DNA of 48,181 nucleotides from a virus. Each line of letters begins with the position of its first letter. Position 1 is the first letter of the stretch. The position numbers and the translations under genes are program-made. Where the stretch lies: IMG/VR virus record IMGVR_UViG_3300043772_003331, positions 1 to 48,181 of that record. One strand, given 5' to 3'. The notes under the pieces were generated by a model. That model did no database searches, had not been told where the DNA came from, and saw only the letters and a list, made by a program, of their open reading frames with translations. This document shows, one piece after another, positions 29,438-36,932 of the stretch.

Positions 29438-29685
29438 TGCCCCCACGCAGAACCATCGCAATCGTCCGCAAGAAGCTCGGCCGCGAAAAAGCGGACGGCA
29501 TGACCATGGGCGACGGCAAAGTCTACATCGACCCGCGTCAATCCGGCGCGGACGAGCTAGACACGGTTCTGCATGAGCTACTGCATCACGTTTGTCCCGA
29601 CATGAGCGAAGAAGCGGTCGCCGAGAAGTCCGCCACGATGGCGAGGTCGATGTGGAAAGACAAGTGGAGGCGCGTTCACGAATGA
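29437..29685 (+). CDS. Small HExxH zinc-peptidase-like protein
   Basis: 82 residues. TVLHELLHHVCPDMSEEAVAEKSATMARSMW carries HELLH at 46-50 and a downstream Glu-rich helix that could give the third ligand, the layout of small zincins such as ImmA or SprT-type domains. Those often cleave repressors in prophages. No HTH is fused here, and whether it is a protease is unproven. ATGA and TAATG overlaps link it with neighbours. Confidence 0.68.
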   Translation: MPPRRTIAIVRKKLGREKADGMTMGDGKVYIDPRQSGADELDTVLHELLHHVCPDMSEEAVAEKSATMARSMWKDKWRRVHE

Positions 29686-29804
29686 CCGCCGCCGGCTTTA
29701 TCCTCATCGGCCTCGCCGCAGGCATGCTTATCGGCGCCCTCGCCGCCTATGGCTTTATGTTCATCTGGGCGATCCGCTGCGGACGCGAGGAGGATGCGGA
29801 ATGA
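29682..29804 (+). CDS. Small membrane peptide (40 aa)
   Basis: 40 residues. One long hydrophobic segment, GFILIGLAAGMLIGALAAYG, and an acidic tail (GREEDAE). Coupled to both neighbours through ATGA overlaps. Function not recognised. Confidence 0.57.
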   Translation: MTAAGFILIGLAAGMLIGALAAYGFMFIWAIRCGREEDAE

Positions 29805-29956
29805 CCTCCGGCATCCTTATTGCCTTGGTCGGCTTCATCTATTTCGCCGTTGCCATCGACCTCGGCCTTATCCAGCACCGCTACTGGCACGGTCTCATAT
29901 GGCTCGGCTACAGCATCGCGCAAATCGGGCTATGGAGGGTAACAATTTATGACTAA
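29801..29956 (+). CDS. Small two-span membrane protein (51 aa)
   Basis: 51 residues. Two hydrophobic segments, about 4-22 (GILIALVGFIYFAVAIDLG) and 30-46 (HGLIWLGYSIAQIGLW). ATG overlaps the preceding stop, and its 3' end overlaps the next gene by eight bases. No family recognised; with the previous gene it forms a membrane pair in the early region. Confidence 0.57.
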   Translation: MTSGILIALVGFIYFAVAIDLGLIQHRYWHGLIWLGYSIAQIGLWRVTIYD

Positions 29957-30128
29957 GCCTCGAGATATGTACGATCTGACGAGCCATCCCACCGACACGC
30001 CAGAGATTAAGGCCAAGCTCAAGCAGGCCATCAAACTTTACAACGAAGTCGGCCGCGACCGCGCCAGCAACAATTTGCCCGCCCTCGCCGCCGCCTTCGC
30101 CGCGCGCAAGCGCAAACAATCCAAATGA
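29949..30128 (+). CDS. Small helical basic protein (59 aa)
   Basis: 59 residues: MTKPRDMYDLTSHPTDTP, then helices with KAKLKQAIKLYNEVGRDR and a basic C-terminus ARKRKQSK. It overlaps the previous gene by eight bases with the Shine-Dalgarno-like ATGGAGGG inside that gene. No family recognised. Confidence 0.57.
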   Translation: MTKPRDMYDLTSHPTDTPEIKAKLKQAIKLYNEVGRDRASNNLPALAAAFAARKRKQSK

Positions 30129-30168
30129 CTTTCAAGTTGCAGGCTCAAGCGGGTTCTCGCCGGCGTTC

Positions 30169-30357
30169 ATGTGGTGTGACGCCGCGGACCATCTCCGGGA
30201 TGCCCAGCTCCACCGAGCGAGACGAGTGGGGCGCCTGCACATCTTTTGGCAGGGTGCTGAAAGCGGCAGACATAACATCTGTGCGGCCAGGTTCAGCTCA
30301 ATGTGGTATCGCCCAGCCCTGCCTCACTTTGTCCGGGCAGCGCAGCAACACGGATGA
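30169..30357 (+). CDS. Doubtful small gene (62 aa)
   Basis: An open frame MWCDAADHLRDAQLHRARRVG..., Trp/His/Arg-rich, whose TGA overlaps the next ATG (ATGA) exactly as at other junctions of the operon. The frame is open further left without a normal start codon, and the upstream codons (SSGFSPAF) look protein-like. Another frame (from 30125) is also open. Translation is uncertain; I recognise no family. Confidence 0.35.
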   Translation: MWCDAADHLRDAQLHRARRVGRLHIFWQGAESGRHNICAARFSSMWYRPALPHFVRAAQQHG

Positions 30358-30647
30358 GCGCTACATCGGGAGACGGAGGTTCGGCCTCAGTCCGAGAACG
30401 GTGGGCGCCACATCGAGGTCGGGAGACGCAAATGGATAGTTGGGTAATGCCTCGAAATTTGCGTCGCAACCTTGGCAACCCGTGCGCTGAAAAGGTGCTG
30501 CAGCACCGTCCCCGGCAAAACAATGTCTCTGAACCGGCTTTAGTTGCCGGTGTAGGAGGCCACTGGCAGGGAACGCTAACCATCACCGGCTCCAATGTGC
30601 GTCTGGGCGCTGAAATGCCGGTGGCCCTGTCTTCTTTTTGCAAATGA
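30354..30647 (+). CDS. Doubtful gene with coupled ends (97 aa)
   Basis: 97 residues, MSATSGDGGSASVRERWAPHRG..., low in hydrophobic core early on, with LVAGVGGHWQGTLTITGSNVRLGAEM near the end. ATGA overlaps at both ends argue for translation, while composition is unlike its neighbours. Could also be non-coding or a diverged remnant. Function unknown. Confidence 0.4.
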   Translation: MSATSGDGGSASVRERWAPHRGRETQMDSWVMPRNLRRNLGNPCAEKVLQHRPRQNNVSEPALVAGVGGHWQGTLTITGSNVRLGAEMPVALSSFCK

Positions 30648-30970
30648 GCACTCCGCTTCAGCCAATCAACTACATGCAACAGCGCGACCTCACTCCGTCT
30701 GAGTGGTGGGAGCTTTACAAGAAAACAAAAATGGATGGCGAGGCATCTGTGCGCGAGTGCGAGCTTGAAATTAAGGACTTAACAATTCGCGCACAAAAGG
30801 CAGAACGCGAGCGCGATGAAGCCAACGCGCAGATGTGCCAAGCCATCGGCCATCTAAGCGACATTGCCCAAACCTGCCAAGACTGGCTCGACAGCATCAT
30901 CCAAGAGCCGGCGGTAGATTTTATTAAGGCGATCCGCGATTGGGCGAAGAGAAAGGTGGAGGGAAAATGA
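30644..30970 (+). CDS. Coiled-coil protein (108 aa)
   Basis: 108 residues. SEWWELYKKTKMDGEASVRECELEIKDLTIRAQKAERERDEANAQM forms a long charged helix with heptads, then a helical domain with two cysteines. The position three genes before the large terminase and its helical build make it a weak candidate for a terminase small subunit, but no HTH is visible. ATGA overlaps both neighbours. Confidence 0.6.
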   Translation: MSTPLQPINYMQQRDLTPSEWWELYKKTKMDGEASVRECELEIKDLTIRAQKAERERDEANAQMCQAIGHLSDIAQTCQDWLDSIIQEPAVDFIKAIRDWAKRKVEGK

Positions 30971-31179
30971 TCCACGAGTTCGCCCGCCCCGTTGCCGTCA
31001 AGACCCCGCTCGGTCTTGGCTCGGTGTGGTATGTGGAGTCGCAGGGCGCCTATTTCAACAACATCTACGCCGTGATCCTCGAGGACACCGGCGAGACGCG
31101 CTACATGCGCAGCGATCAGTTCGTCGTTTTGGAGAATCCCACGATGGACATCAAGAATTTGGGCGCTGGCACGGCTTAA
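30967..31179 (+). CDS. Small beta-rich protein (70 aa)
   Basis: 70 residues, FARPVAVKTPLGLGSVWYVESQGAYFNNIYAVILEDTGETRYMRSDQFVVLEN. Strongly beta, like a small SH3-type domain. It is the last gene before the terminase. ATG overlaps the preceding stop. No family recognised. Confidence 0.6.
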   Translation: MIHEFARPVAVKTPLGLGSVWYVESQGAYFNNIYAVILEDTGETRYMRSDQFVVLENPTMDIKNLGAGTA

Positions 31180-31232
31180 CAAAATCGGCCCTGGGGAGGG
31201 TCCGAGCGTCAACCAGCCAGCGCCCATTTTAT
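31161..31232 (+). terminator. Long-stem hairpin at early/late boundary
   Basis: GGGCGCTGGC (31161-31170) and GCCAGCGCCC (31216-31225) form a perfect 10-bp stem, followed by ATTTTATTT. The 45-base interior contains a second small stem around CGGCCCTGGGGAGGG. It overlaps the end of the 70-residue gene and precedes the terminase GTG by twelve bases. A terminator or attenuator is inferred; the big loop is unusual. Confidence 0.45.
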
Positions 31233-31236
31233 TTCC

Positions 31237-32862
31237 GTGAACGAGCACGCACAACGCTTCAAGCCCACACCACACCCAGTCATGCAGGTCGATCTCGACT
31301 TGCTTGAGAAACTGGGACCGGACGAAGGCTGGAAATATCTCAAAACACGCGAAGAGCTGATCGCCCGCGAGGCATCAGACCCGTTCCGCTATGGCTACAT
31401 CCCGCCGGTGTGGAAGCGCGCGTCCGAGCTGCTGGAAAAGCACCGCGAGATCCTCGTCATGGGCGGAAACCGCAGCGGAAAGACCGAATGGGCGGCGAAA
31501 GAGGTCATCAAGACGCTCTACAGCAAGCCCGGGGCAGTCGTCTGGTGCTTCCAAACCACAGCACCCAACTCCATTGAGTTGCAGCAACCCAGAATTTGGA
31601 AATATATGCCGCCGGAATGGCGCAATGCCCGCAAATCGCAGGTCGTTAATATAACGTACAGCGTTAAGGGTGGTTTTACAGAATCCAAGTTCGTGACACC
31701 GTCAGGCGGAAGCATTTGCATCTTCCGCAACTACGCGCAAGACCCGAGCACGATTGAGGGCGGCGAAATTGACTTCGCATGGTGCGATGAGCTGGTCCCG
31801 CTTGATGTCCTCGAAACCCTTCGCTTCCGCCTCATAGACCGAAACGGCAAGTTGGCCGTCACCTTTACCCCGGTGCAAGGCTGGTCGCCGACTGTTGCTG
31901 ACTACCTAAGCGGCGCCAAGACCATCACCGATACCGACGCCGAGCTGCTCCCGCTCAAAAACGACAAAGGCGAGATCTCCGGCTACGACAAAGTGCCCAT
32001 TGAGCAGATCAATCCCAAGGGCCGCCCGATCCTCTACTTCCACACCCAAAGCAATCCCTGGGCCGGCTGGTCGCGGATGAAGAAGGAGCTGCAATCCGAG
32101 ACGAAGGAAAAAATCCTCTGCCGCGCTTACGGCGTCCCGACCAAAGCCATCAGCGGCCGCTTCCCCTTGTTCAATCCCAAGGTCCACGTCATCCGCCACA
32201 GCGATGTCCCGCAAGGCACCCGCTACCACTGGGTCGATCCAGCGAGCGGCAAGAACTGGGCCATGATCTGGACTGTTCATGACACCGCTGGCCGCATTGT
32301 GGTGCATCGTGAATGGCCAAACCAAACGTCATACATCGAGGGCATCGGTTATGCCGGCGAGTGGGCACTCCCCGATGGCAAAAAGCTCGACGGCAAGCCC
32401 GGACCCGCGCAGCAGGACTTCGGCTTCGGCTTAGAGCGCTACAAAGACGAAATCCTCCGCGTCGAAGGCGGCGAGGAAATCTTTGAGAGATGGATGGATT
32501 CGCGCTACGGCAATGCCCGCACGCTCGGCAAGGAATCCCCAACGACCCTCATCGACGAGATGGCCGACCTCGGCATGCTCTTCACCGCAACTCCGGGCGA
32601 TTCCATCGACGAAGGCGTCAGCATGATTAACGATGCCCTGTCATACAACCCCGAGAAGCCGGTGGACGCGCGCAACCAGCCGAAGCTCTACATCAGCGAG
32701 AGCTGCAAAAATGTCATCTACGCCCTACAAACTTACACTGCGGCTGACGGTAAAAAGGGAGCAACCAAAGACTTCATCGATTTGCTTCGTTACGTTTGCC
32801 TCTCCGATGCCATCAACGTCGAAGGCGACATCCTGCGATCAACCGGAGGAGGTAGCTACTGA
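31237..32862 (+). CDS. terL: Terminase large subunit
   Basis: 541 residues, GTG start. The ATPase domain has Walker A MGGNRSGKTEWA near residues 75-86 and Walker B IDFAWCDE near 177-184, with the acidic pair. The nuclease domain begins around WVDPASGKNWAMIW (Asp near 332) and runs to DFIDLLRYVC. It cuts concatemers and pumps DNA into the prohead through the portal encoded at 37268. Length matches the family. No small subunit was identified with certainty. The 3' end couples to the next gene by a TGATG overlap. Confidence 0.93.
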   Translation: MNEHAQRFKPTPHPVMQVDLDLLEKLGPDEGWKYLKTREELIAREASDPFRYGYIPPVWKRASELLEKHREILVMGGNRSGKTEWAAKEVIKTLYSKPGAVVWCFQTTAPNSIELQQPRIWKYMPPEWRNARKSQVVNITYSVKGGFTESKFVTPSGGSICIFRNYAQDPSTIEGGEIDFAWCDELVPLDVLETLRFRLIDRNGKLAVTFTPVQGWSPTVADYLSGAKTITDTDAELLPLKNDKGEISGYDKVPIEQINPKGRPILYFHTQSNPWAGWSRMKKELQSETKEKILCRAYGVPTKAISGRFPLFNPKVHVIRHSDVPQGTRYHWVDPASGKNWAMIWTVHDTAGRIVVHREWPNQTSYIEGIGYAGEWALPDGKKLDGKPGPAQQDFGFGLERYKDEILRVEGGEEIFERWMDSRYGNARTLGKESPTTLIDEMADLGMLFTATPGDSIDEGVSMINDALSYNPEKPVDARNQPKLYISESCKNVIYALQTYTAADGKKGATKDFIDLLRYVCLSDAINVEGDILRSTGGGSY

Positions 32863-33071
32863 TGACCATGTCGCCGCCATCCCCGCCCAGCCGCCTTCGC
32901 CCCGGACGCCGCGGCAGTGACATCCCGCGCTGCGGCATCTGCGCAAAGCCACTTCGCATCCAAGACATCCACGGCCACGACGCCCACCTCGGCCCCGCCT
33001 GCTGGGAATGCGGCCCGCACCTACAGAATGCCATCCACGCCTTGGAGATCATCATAATGCGCCGCGGCTAA
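32862..33071 (+). CDS. Small zinc-binding protein (69 aa)
   Basis: 69 residues. PRCGICAKPLRI and PACWECGPHLQNA make two CxxC pairs about 24 residues apart with two histidines between, a zinc-ribbon layout. The N-terminus is basic and Pro/Ser-rich. It is coupled to the terminase stop. Function not known. Confidence 0.6.
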   Translation: MTMSPPSPPSRLRPGRRGSDIPRCGICAKPLRIQDIHGHDAHLGPACWECGPHLQNAIHALEIIIMRRG

Positions 33072-33138
33072 AGCATCACGAACGATGCCCTAACCCATTC
33101 GCCATTCGCAAACCCCGAACACAAACAGCTTAAAAATT

Positions 33139-33429
33139 ATGCTATTCACGCAAAAAACCAAAACCATCCCCATCGACCGCTACCAAGTCACCGACAACTA
33201 CGACCCCAAGGGCGCCTTGTCCTTCACCCGCGAACAAGCCCCGCCGGCGTTCCTCGCCGTGATGACCGAGATCCAAGACCGTATCGCCGACACCTCCCTG
33301 CTTGTCAGCACCATGGCGACCGCCAAAGAACCCGGCTGGCTCGCCCACGCCAGCGGACAACTCAACGCCCTGCTCGAGCTGTGGGACACCTTAGAGCAGC
33401 GCCGCGCCGAAGCCTCCCGCTTGGAGTAG
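33139..33429 (+). CDS. Small helical protein (96 aa)
   Basis: 96 residues. It starts MLFTQKTKTIPIDRYQVTDN and continues in amphipathic helices ending LLELWDTLEQRRAEASRLE. No motif; the ATG at 33139 follows a gap of 67 bases that holds no recognised signal. Possibly part of the head module. Confidence 0.58.
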   Translation: MLFTQKTKTIPIDRYQVTDNYDPKGALSFTREQAPPAFLAVMTEIQDRIADTSLLVSTMATAKEPGWLAHASGQLNALLELWDTLEQRRAEASRLE

Positions 33430-33461
33430 CATTTGCGCCACGCCCAACCTATACTGGCCAC

Positions 33462-33644
33462 ATGATCGCCGTCTTGATCTTCGGCTTGGCCATCTTGGCC
33501 CCAGTCGCGGTCTTGTTCCCTTGGCTGACGTGGCAAAACTGGTCGCAGTTTGACCGCTTCGACAAGTTCGCTTGGCCCTGCATGGTGCTTATGATCTTCG
33601 CCGCCGGATTCTTCACCGCCCAAAAGCTCCTGCAACTCTTGTAG
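33462..33644 (+). CDS. Small two-span membrane protein (60 aa)
   Basis: 60 residues with hydrophobic segments at about 2-23 (IAVLIFGLAILAPVAVLFPW) and 38-57 (FAWPCMVLMIFAAGFF). No ribosome-binding site as strong as in neighbouring genes. It closes the terminase cluster before a long non-coding gap. Function not recognised. Confidence 0.55.
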   Translation: MIAVLIFGLAILAPVAVLFPWLTWQNWSQFDRFDKFAWPCMVLMIFAAGFFTAQKLLQLL

Positions 33645-33679
33645 CGTCCGGTAGGGGCGGCTGGCCTTAGCCGACCGCT

Positions 33680-33749
33680 GCATACTTTTTGCGCAATAGT
33701 TTTTGCGACTAAAGGGCAAGCGGGAATAACAACTCAGCAAAAAGTATGC
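33680..33749. repeat. Spaced inverted repeat, 13-bp arms
   Basis: GCATACTTTTTGC (33680-33692) and its exact complement GCAAAAAGTATGC (33737-33749) are separated by 44 bases. The outer flanks continue with a partly matching GACCG/CGGTC. It could form a long stem in RNA or mark a protein site. Role unknown. Confidence 0.55.
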
Positions 33750-33930
33750 GCCGGTCAACTCTTCGACAGTTTGGAATAGTTGCCGCAGATCGACCCTAAC
33801 TCCATCTGCCGCCGCCAAAGTAAACATCCCGCGACATTAACCCGCTTAGTGTAAAGCCATGCTCCCGCTCGCACCCCTTCGGGTATAATCCGGCCGCTTT
33901 CCCGGTATTTATCCCCGATCGGGAACCCTG

Positions 33931-33995
33931 TTACAGAAACAATCCTGTATTTGTAACGAAACCTGTAAGAAAAACACCCCTGTTTTTCTTACAGG
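33931..33995. terminator. Two tandem hairpins, second a perfect 15-bp stem
   Basis: First: TTACAGAAACA, loop ATCC, TGTATTTGTAA with one mismatch and one wobble. Second: CCTGTAAGAAAAACA (33962-33976), loop CCCC, exact complement 33981-33995. The arms of the two are related. The U-rich descending arm of the second could serve as a bidirectional terminator; a mobile small repeat or a regulator site are other options. Confidence 0.5.
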
Positions 33996-34205
33996 TCGCC
34001 GCTCGCCAACATTCCGAAATGTCGCCGCTCGATTGTTGCAAACCGTATAACTCCGCGCGCAAGTGCATACACTTCGCAACAAGTAGTGCCTTTCCTATCC
34101 ACGCCACACCTGCCAAATGTCTCTCGGCGACACAATCAAAGTATCACATAACGAGACTTTCCCGCTCTCTCCCTCAACCCTCATCTCTCAACCCTCAACT
34201 TTTTG

Positions 34206-34241
34206 CTGGACATTTGTCCAGTAGCCGCTATACTGTATAGT
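34206..34241 (+). promoter_or_regulatory. Candidate capsid-operon promoter with operator dyad
   Basis: CTGGACA-TT-TGTCCAG (34206-34221) is a perfect 16-bp palindrome. TTTGTC (34213-34218), 17-bp spacer and TATAGT (34236-34241) could be a sigma-70 promoter with the palindrome across its -35. CTATA-CTG-TATAG (34228-34240) is a second dyad at the -10. A GTGCC/GGCAC hairpin (34256-34270) lies in the leader of the scaffold gene. Confidence 0.45.
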
Positions 34242-34325
34242 ATCAAAGTGGAGTCGTGCCCTCATGGCACATCGGTTTGATCGGACTGGCGGACGCACCG
34301 CCTGGCACTTCTTGAGGGTTTACTC

Positions 34326-35345
34326 ATGGACGAAGGGAAAGCAGCTCCGGCTGCAGGTAAGGACGATATACTCTCGCTGGCTCTTGAAGAGCTGACCGGG
34401 CAACCGGCGAAAAGCGAGGAAGCGAAACTGGATGATGAATCTGGTGATCTTTCACAAGACGAGACAACCGAGGAATCCGCGGAGCAATCCGAGGAGACCT
34501 CCGAAGATAACGAGGAAACGACGAGCGAAAGCTCCGAGGACGAAGACGAGGCCGGCGAAGACGAAGCGCCCACGCAGGACAAGGTCCAGAAGCGCATCGA
34601 CAAGCTGACGGCTCAAAAGAAAGCCGCCGCCGAAGAAGCCGCCACCGTCAAAGGCCAATACGAGGAAGCCCAAAAGCGCCTCGCCGAGCTGGAAGCCCAG
34701 GTCAACGAAGCTGCACGCCCTGTGCTGCAGCCGACCGCGGAGAACCCGCTGGCCGATGTAGACACCTCCGAAGCGCTGGACGCCAAAATCAAGTCCGCGC
34801 AGGAAGTCCGCCGCTGGGCACTAAAAAACAGCGACGGCGCCACGGTCAAACGACCGGACGGCACCGAGGTCTACGTTGATAGCGACCAGGTCAAAGACTA
34901 CCTCCTCAAAGCCGACGATGTTCTAACCATCCACGCCCCGGCACGCCAGCAATGGCTCGCCCAGCGTCAACCGGCCGTCGAGGCAGCGAAGAACCTCTTC
35001 CCCGACATCTTCAAAAAAGGCACGCCGATGCACACGGCGTTCCAAGCCACAGTCAAGCAGGCGCCCGAGCTATTGAAGCTCCCGCAAGCCGAATACTGGG
35101 TCGGTCTGGCCCTCTACGGAGAGCAGACCCTCATGGCCAAACAAGCCGCCGACCAAGCCAAGAGCAAGGCCGCCGGCAAAGTCTCGTCCGCGAAAGCAGC
35201 AAGTAAAACGCCCACACCTGTAAAGCCGATCAGCGCGCCGAAAACTTCGACCAAAGGCGCGTCCAAAGTGACGCGCGACAGAATGCTCGCCTCGGGTCGT
35301 CTTGATGACGTTGCCGATTTTATGAGCGAAGCGCTGTTCGGATAA
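34326..35345 (+). CDS. Capsid scaffolding protein
   Basis: 339 residues. The N-terminal 90 residues are extremely acidic (SEETSEDNEETTSESSEDEDEAG), followed by a coiled coil (QKRIDKLTAQKKAAAEEAAT to AELEAQVNEAA), a helical middle and a basic Lys/Ser/Thr/Pro-rich C-terminus (about 275-320). Acidic start, coiled coil and basic end directly before the major capsid gene is the standard form of podoviral scaffolds, which template the procapsid and leave before packaging. Ribosome-binding site TGAGGG lies 9-14 bases upstream of the ATG. Confidence 0.83.
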   Translation: MDEGKAAPAAGKDDILSLALEELTGQPAKSEEAKLDDESGDLSQDETTEESAEQSEETSEDNEETTSESSEDEDEAGEDEAPTQDKVQKRIDKLTAQKKAAAEEAATVKGQYEEAQKRLAELEAQVNEAARPVLQPTAENPLADVDTSEALDAKIKSAQEVRRWALKNSDGATVKRPDGTEVYVDSDQVKDYLLKADDVLTIHAPARQQWLAQRQPAVEAAKNLFPDIFKKGTPMHTAFQATVKQAPELLKLPQAEYWVGLALYGEQTLMAKQAADQAKSKAAGKVSSAKAASKTPTPVKPISAPKTSTKGASKVTRDRMLASGRLDDVADFMSEALFG

Positions 35346-35376
35346 ACCCAACAAACCTTAGAAAACTCTAAATATC

Positions 35377-36399
35377 ATGTCAGCTCCCGCAGGAACTCTC
35401 TTCCCAGCAGTTGGCAACCGCGAGGATCTCCTCGACGTGTTGACAGTTGTTGATGCGAAGAACACCCCCATCTCCAGCTCGGTCGCCAAAACTGGCGCCG
35501 ACATCACCAATCCCTCCGTCTACTCCTACCTCGCCGATTCCTACAACACGCCCTCCACGGACGGCGTTGTCGATTCCGCCGACGTGTCCGAGTTCTCGGA
35601 TGCCACCGCCAACCGTGTCCTCCTGAGCGCCCGCGCCCAGAAGATGCGCCGCACCGTCCGCGTCAGCGACTTTCAGGCGAACCTCGCCGATGTCGCCGCG
35701 ATTGGCCGCAAAAAAGAATTCGCCCGCGCGACCGCCAAGGCTCTTACTGAGCTGAAGCGCGACATCGAGGCGACCATCAGCTCCGACAACAACTCCGTCG
35801 AAGGCTCCGGCTCCGTTGCGTACAAAACGCGCGGCCTCGGCTCTTGGATCGCAGCCTACACCGGCACAGGCGACTTGCCCGTCCCGGCCTCGCAGGCCAC
35901 GCCGTCCGCGTCGCTCAACAACACCGCGACCGCCTCGCTCACCGAGACCAACCTGCAGAACGTCTTGCAGTCGATCTACGAGCAGACTGGTTCGCAGGAC
36001 CGCTTGATCTTGGTTGCTGGCCCGAGTCTCAAGAAGGCCATCACCAACTTCACGCGCTTCACGGTGAACAGCACCTCGAACGTGTTCAACTTGCGCCAAA
36101 CCGCGCAGGCCGCATCGTCCGACAAGCTGGTGTCGAACATCTCCTTCTACGAAGGCGACTTCAGCACCGTCGAGATCGTCACGTCCTTGTTCCTGGCCGC
36201 TAACGCCAGCACCGACGCCGAGAAATACGCCCGCGGCTACGTCATGTCGCCTGACCACCTCATGCTCCGCTACGGACGCCGCCCGCGCTTCCAAGAGCTG
36301 GAAGACCAAGGTGGTGGACCTCGCGGTTTGGTGGACGCCATCGTCTCCCTCGCCGTCATGTCGCCCAAGGCCATGGCGAAGTTCAACGCGACTGCCTAA
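35377..36399 (+). CDS. Major capsid protein, SU10 type (HK97 fold)
   Basis: 340 residues. ANRVLLSARAQKMRRTVRVSDFQANLADVAAIGRKKEFARATAKALTELKRDIE and YKTRGLGSWIAAYT follow the pattern of the SU10_MCP/DUF5309 capsid family, an HK97-fold shell protein. No N-terminal delta domain is obvious, in keeping with the separate scaffold gene just upstream. It assembles the icosahedral shell. The assignment rests on several conserved stretches and on the scaffold-capsid order. Confidence 0.88.
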   Translation: MSAPAGTLFPAVGNREDLLDVLTVVDAKNTPISSSVAKTGADITNPSVYSYLADSYNTPSTDGVVDSADVSEFSDATANRVLLSARAQKMRRTVRVSDFQANLADVAAIGRKKEFARATAKALTELKRDIEATISSDNNSVEGSGSVAYKTRGLGSWIAAYTGTGDLPVPASQATPSASLNNTATASLTETNLQNVLQSIYEQTGSQDRLILVAGPSLKKAITNFTRFTVNSTSNVFNLRQTAQAASSDKLVSNISFYEGDFSTVEIVTSLFLAANASTDAEKYARGYVMSPDHLMLRYGRRPRFQELEDQGGGPRGLVDAIVSLAVMSPKAMAKFNATA

Positions 36400-36437
36400 G
36401 TCAAACTCTTAACAACTAACTAGAAAAAACTAATCAG

Positions 36438-36887
36438 ATGAAAGTGTTTGAACTTCCCGCAGAGACCAAAGCCGCCACCGGCTACACGCACAAGGCCGTC
36501 GTTACCCACGCCGACCTCACCGAGTCCACCGCCGACACCGACCAGACGCTCTCGCTTCTGGCCTTGGCCGCCGGCGACGTGGTCACCACGGCCGCTTGGA
36601 AACTGGTCACGCCCTTCAAGGATGCCAGCGACAGCGCCCTCAACGACACCAAGGTTCAGCTCGGTGACAGCTCCGACGACGACGAATACGTCGCCGCCAC
36701 GCAGGTCAACGAGAACGGCACCGAAGTCCTCTTCGCCGCCGCTGCTCCCGCCTCCGTCCCGTTCGTTTACACGGCGGCCAACGCAGTCGAACTCTTGGTT
36801 GAATCGATGACGGCCAAAAGCCTCAGCGACATCGACACCGGTGAACTTCACGTTTACCTCGGCGTCGCCAAACTGAGCGACCTCTAA
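36438..36887 (+). CDS. Head decoration-like protein (149 aa)
   Basis: 149 residues, beta-rich, Ala/Thr/Val/Asp-rich, with YTHKAVVTHADLTESTADTDQTLSLLAL and TGELHVYLGVAKLSDL. No signal peptide. A single beta-type protein just after the capsid gene is normally a decoration, cement or head-fibre protein. Function inferred from context. A GC hairpin follows its stop. Confidence 0.65.
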   Translation: MKVFELPAETKAATGYTHKAVVTHADLTESTADTDQTLSLLALAAGDVVTTAAWKLVTPFKDASDSALNDTKVQLGDSSDDDEYVAATQVNENGTEVLFAAAAPASVPFVYTAANAVELLVESMTAKSLSDIDTGELHVYLGVAKLSDL

Positions 36888-36902
36888 GCGTCTTAACACA
36901 CG

Positions 36903-36922
36903 GCGGCTCCTTCGGGAGCCGT
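36903..36922 (+). terminator. GC hairpin after decoration gene
   Basis: CGGCTCC (36904-36910), loop TTCG, GGAGCCG (36915-36921): a perfect 7-bp stem on a UUCG-type tetraloop, extendable by a G-T pair. No U-tract follows, so it may act as an mRNA-stabilising element or weak attenuator that sets the high capsid/portal ratio. Confidence 0.45.
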
Positions 36923-36932
36923 CGCAGTTAGG

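Larger units (their letters stand above)
33645..34325. other. 681-bp intergenic region rich in dyads
   Basis: This is the longest gap without a convincing gene. It contains a spaced inverted repeat (33680-33749), small hairpins TTCCCG/CGGGAA and ACCC/GGGT, a TATAAT (33884-33889) without a good -35, two tandem long hairpins (33931-33995), and a promoter/operator (34206-34241) close to the capsid operon. Short open frames inside it (for example 34019-34240) lack protein-like composition. It is the most probable place for late control and perhaps packaging signals. Confidence 0.6.

Noticed and set aside
30293-30679. 128-codon minus-strand frame
   Set aside because: Opposite to the whole early operon, no ribosome-binding site and no recognisable motif.
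33884-33889. Promoter at a perfect TATAAT
   Set aside because: No acceptable -35 at 16-18 bp upstream and no gene begins near it; kept only as part of the gap description.
34019-34240. 73-codon frame in the 33.6-34.3 kb gap
   Set aside because: Ser/Pro/Thr-rich translation with no domain; it runs through dyads and the putative promoter.
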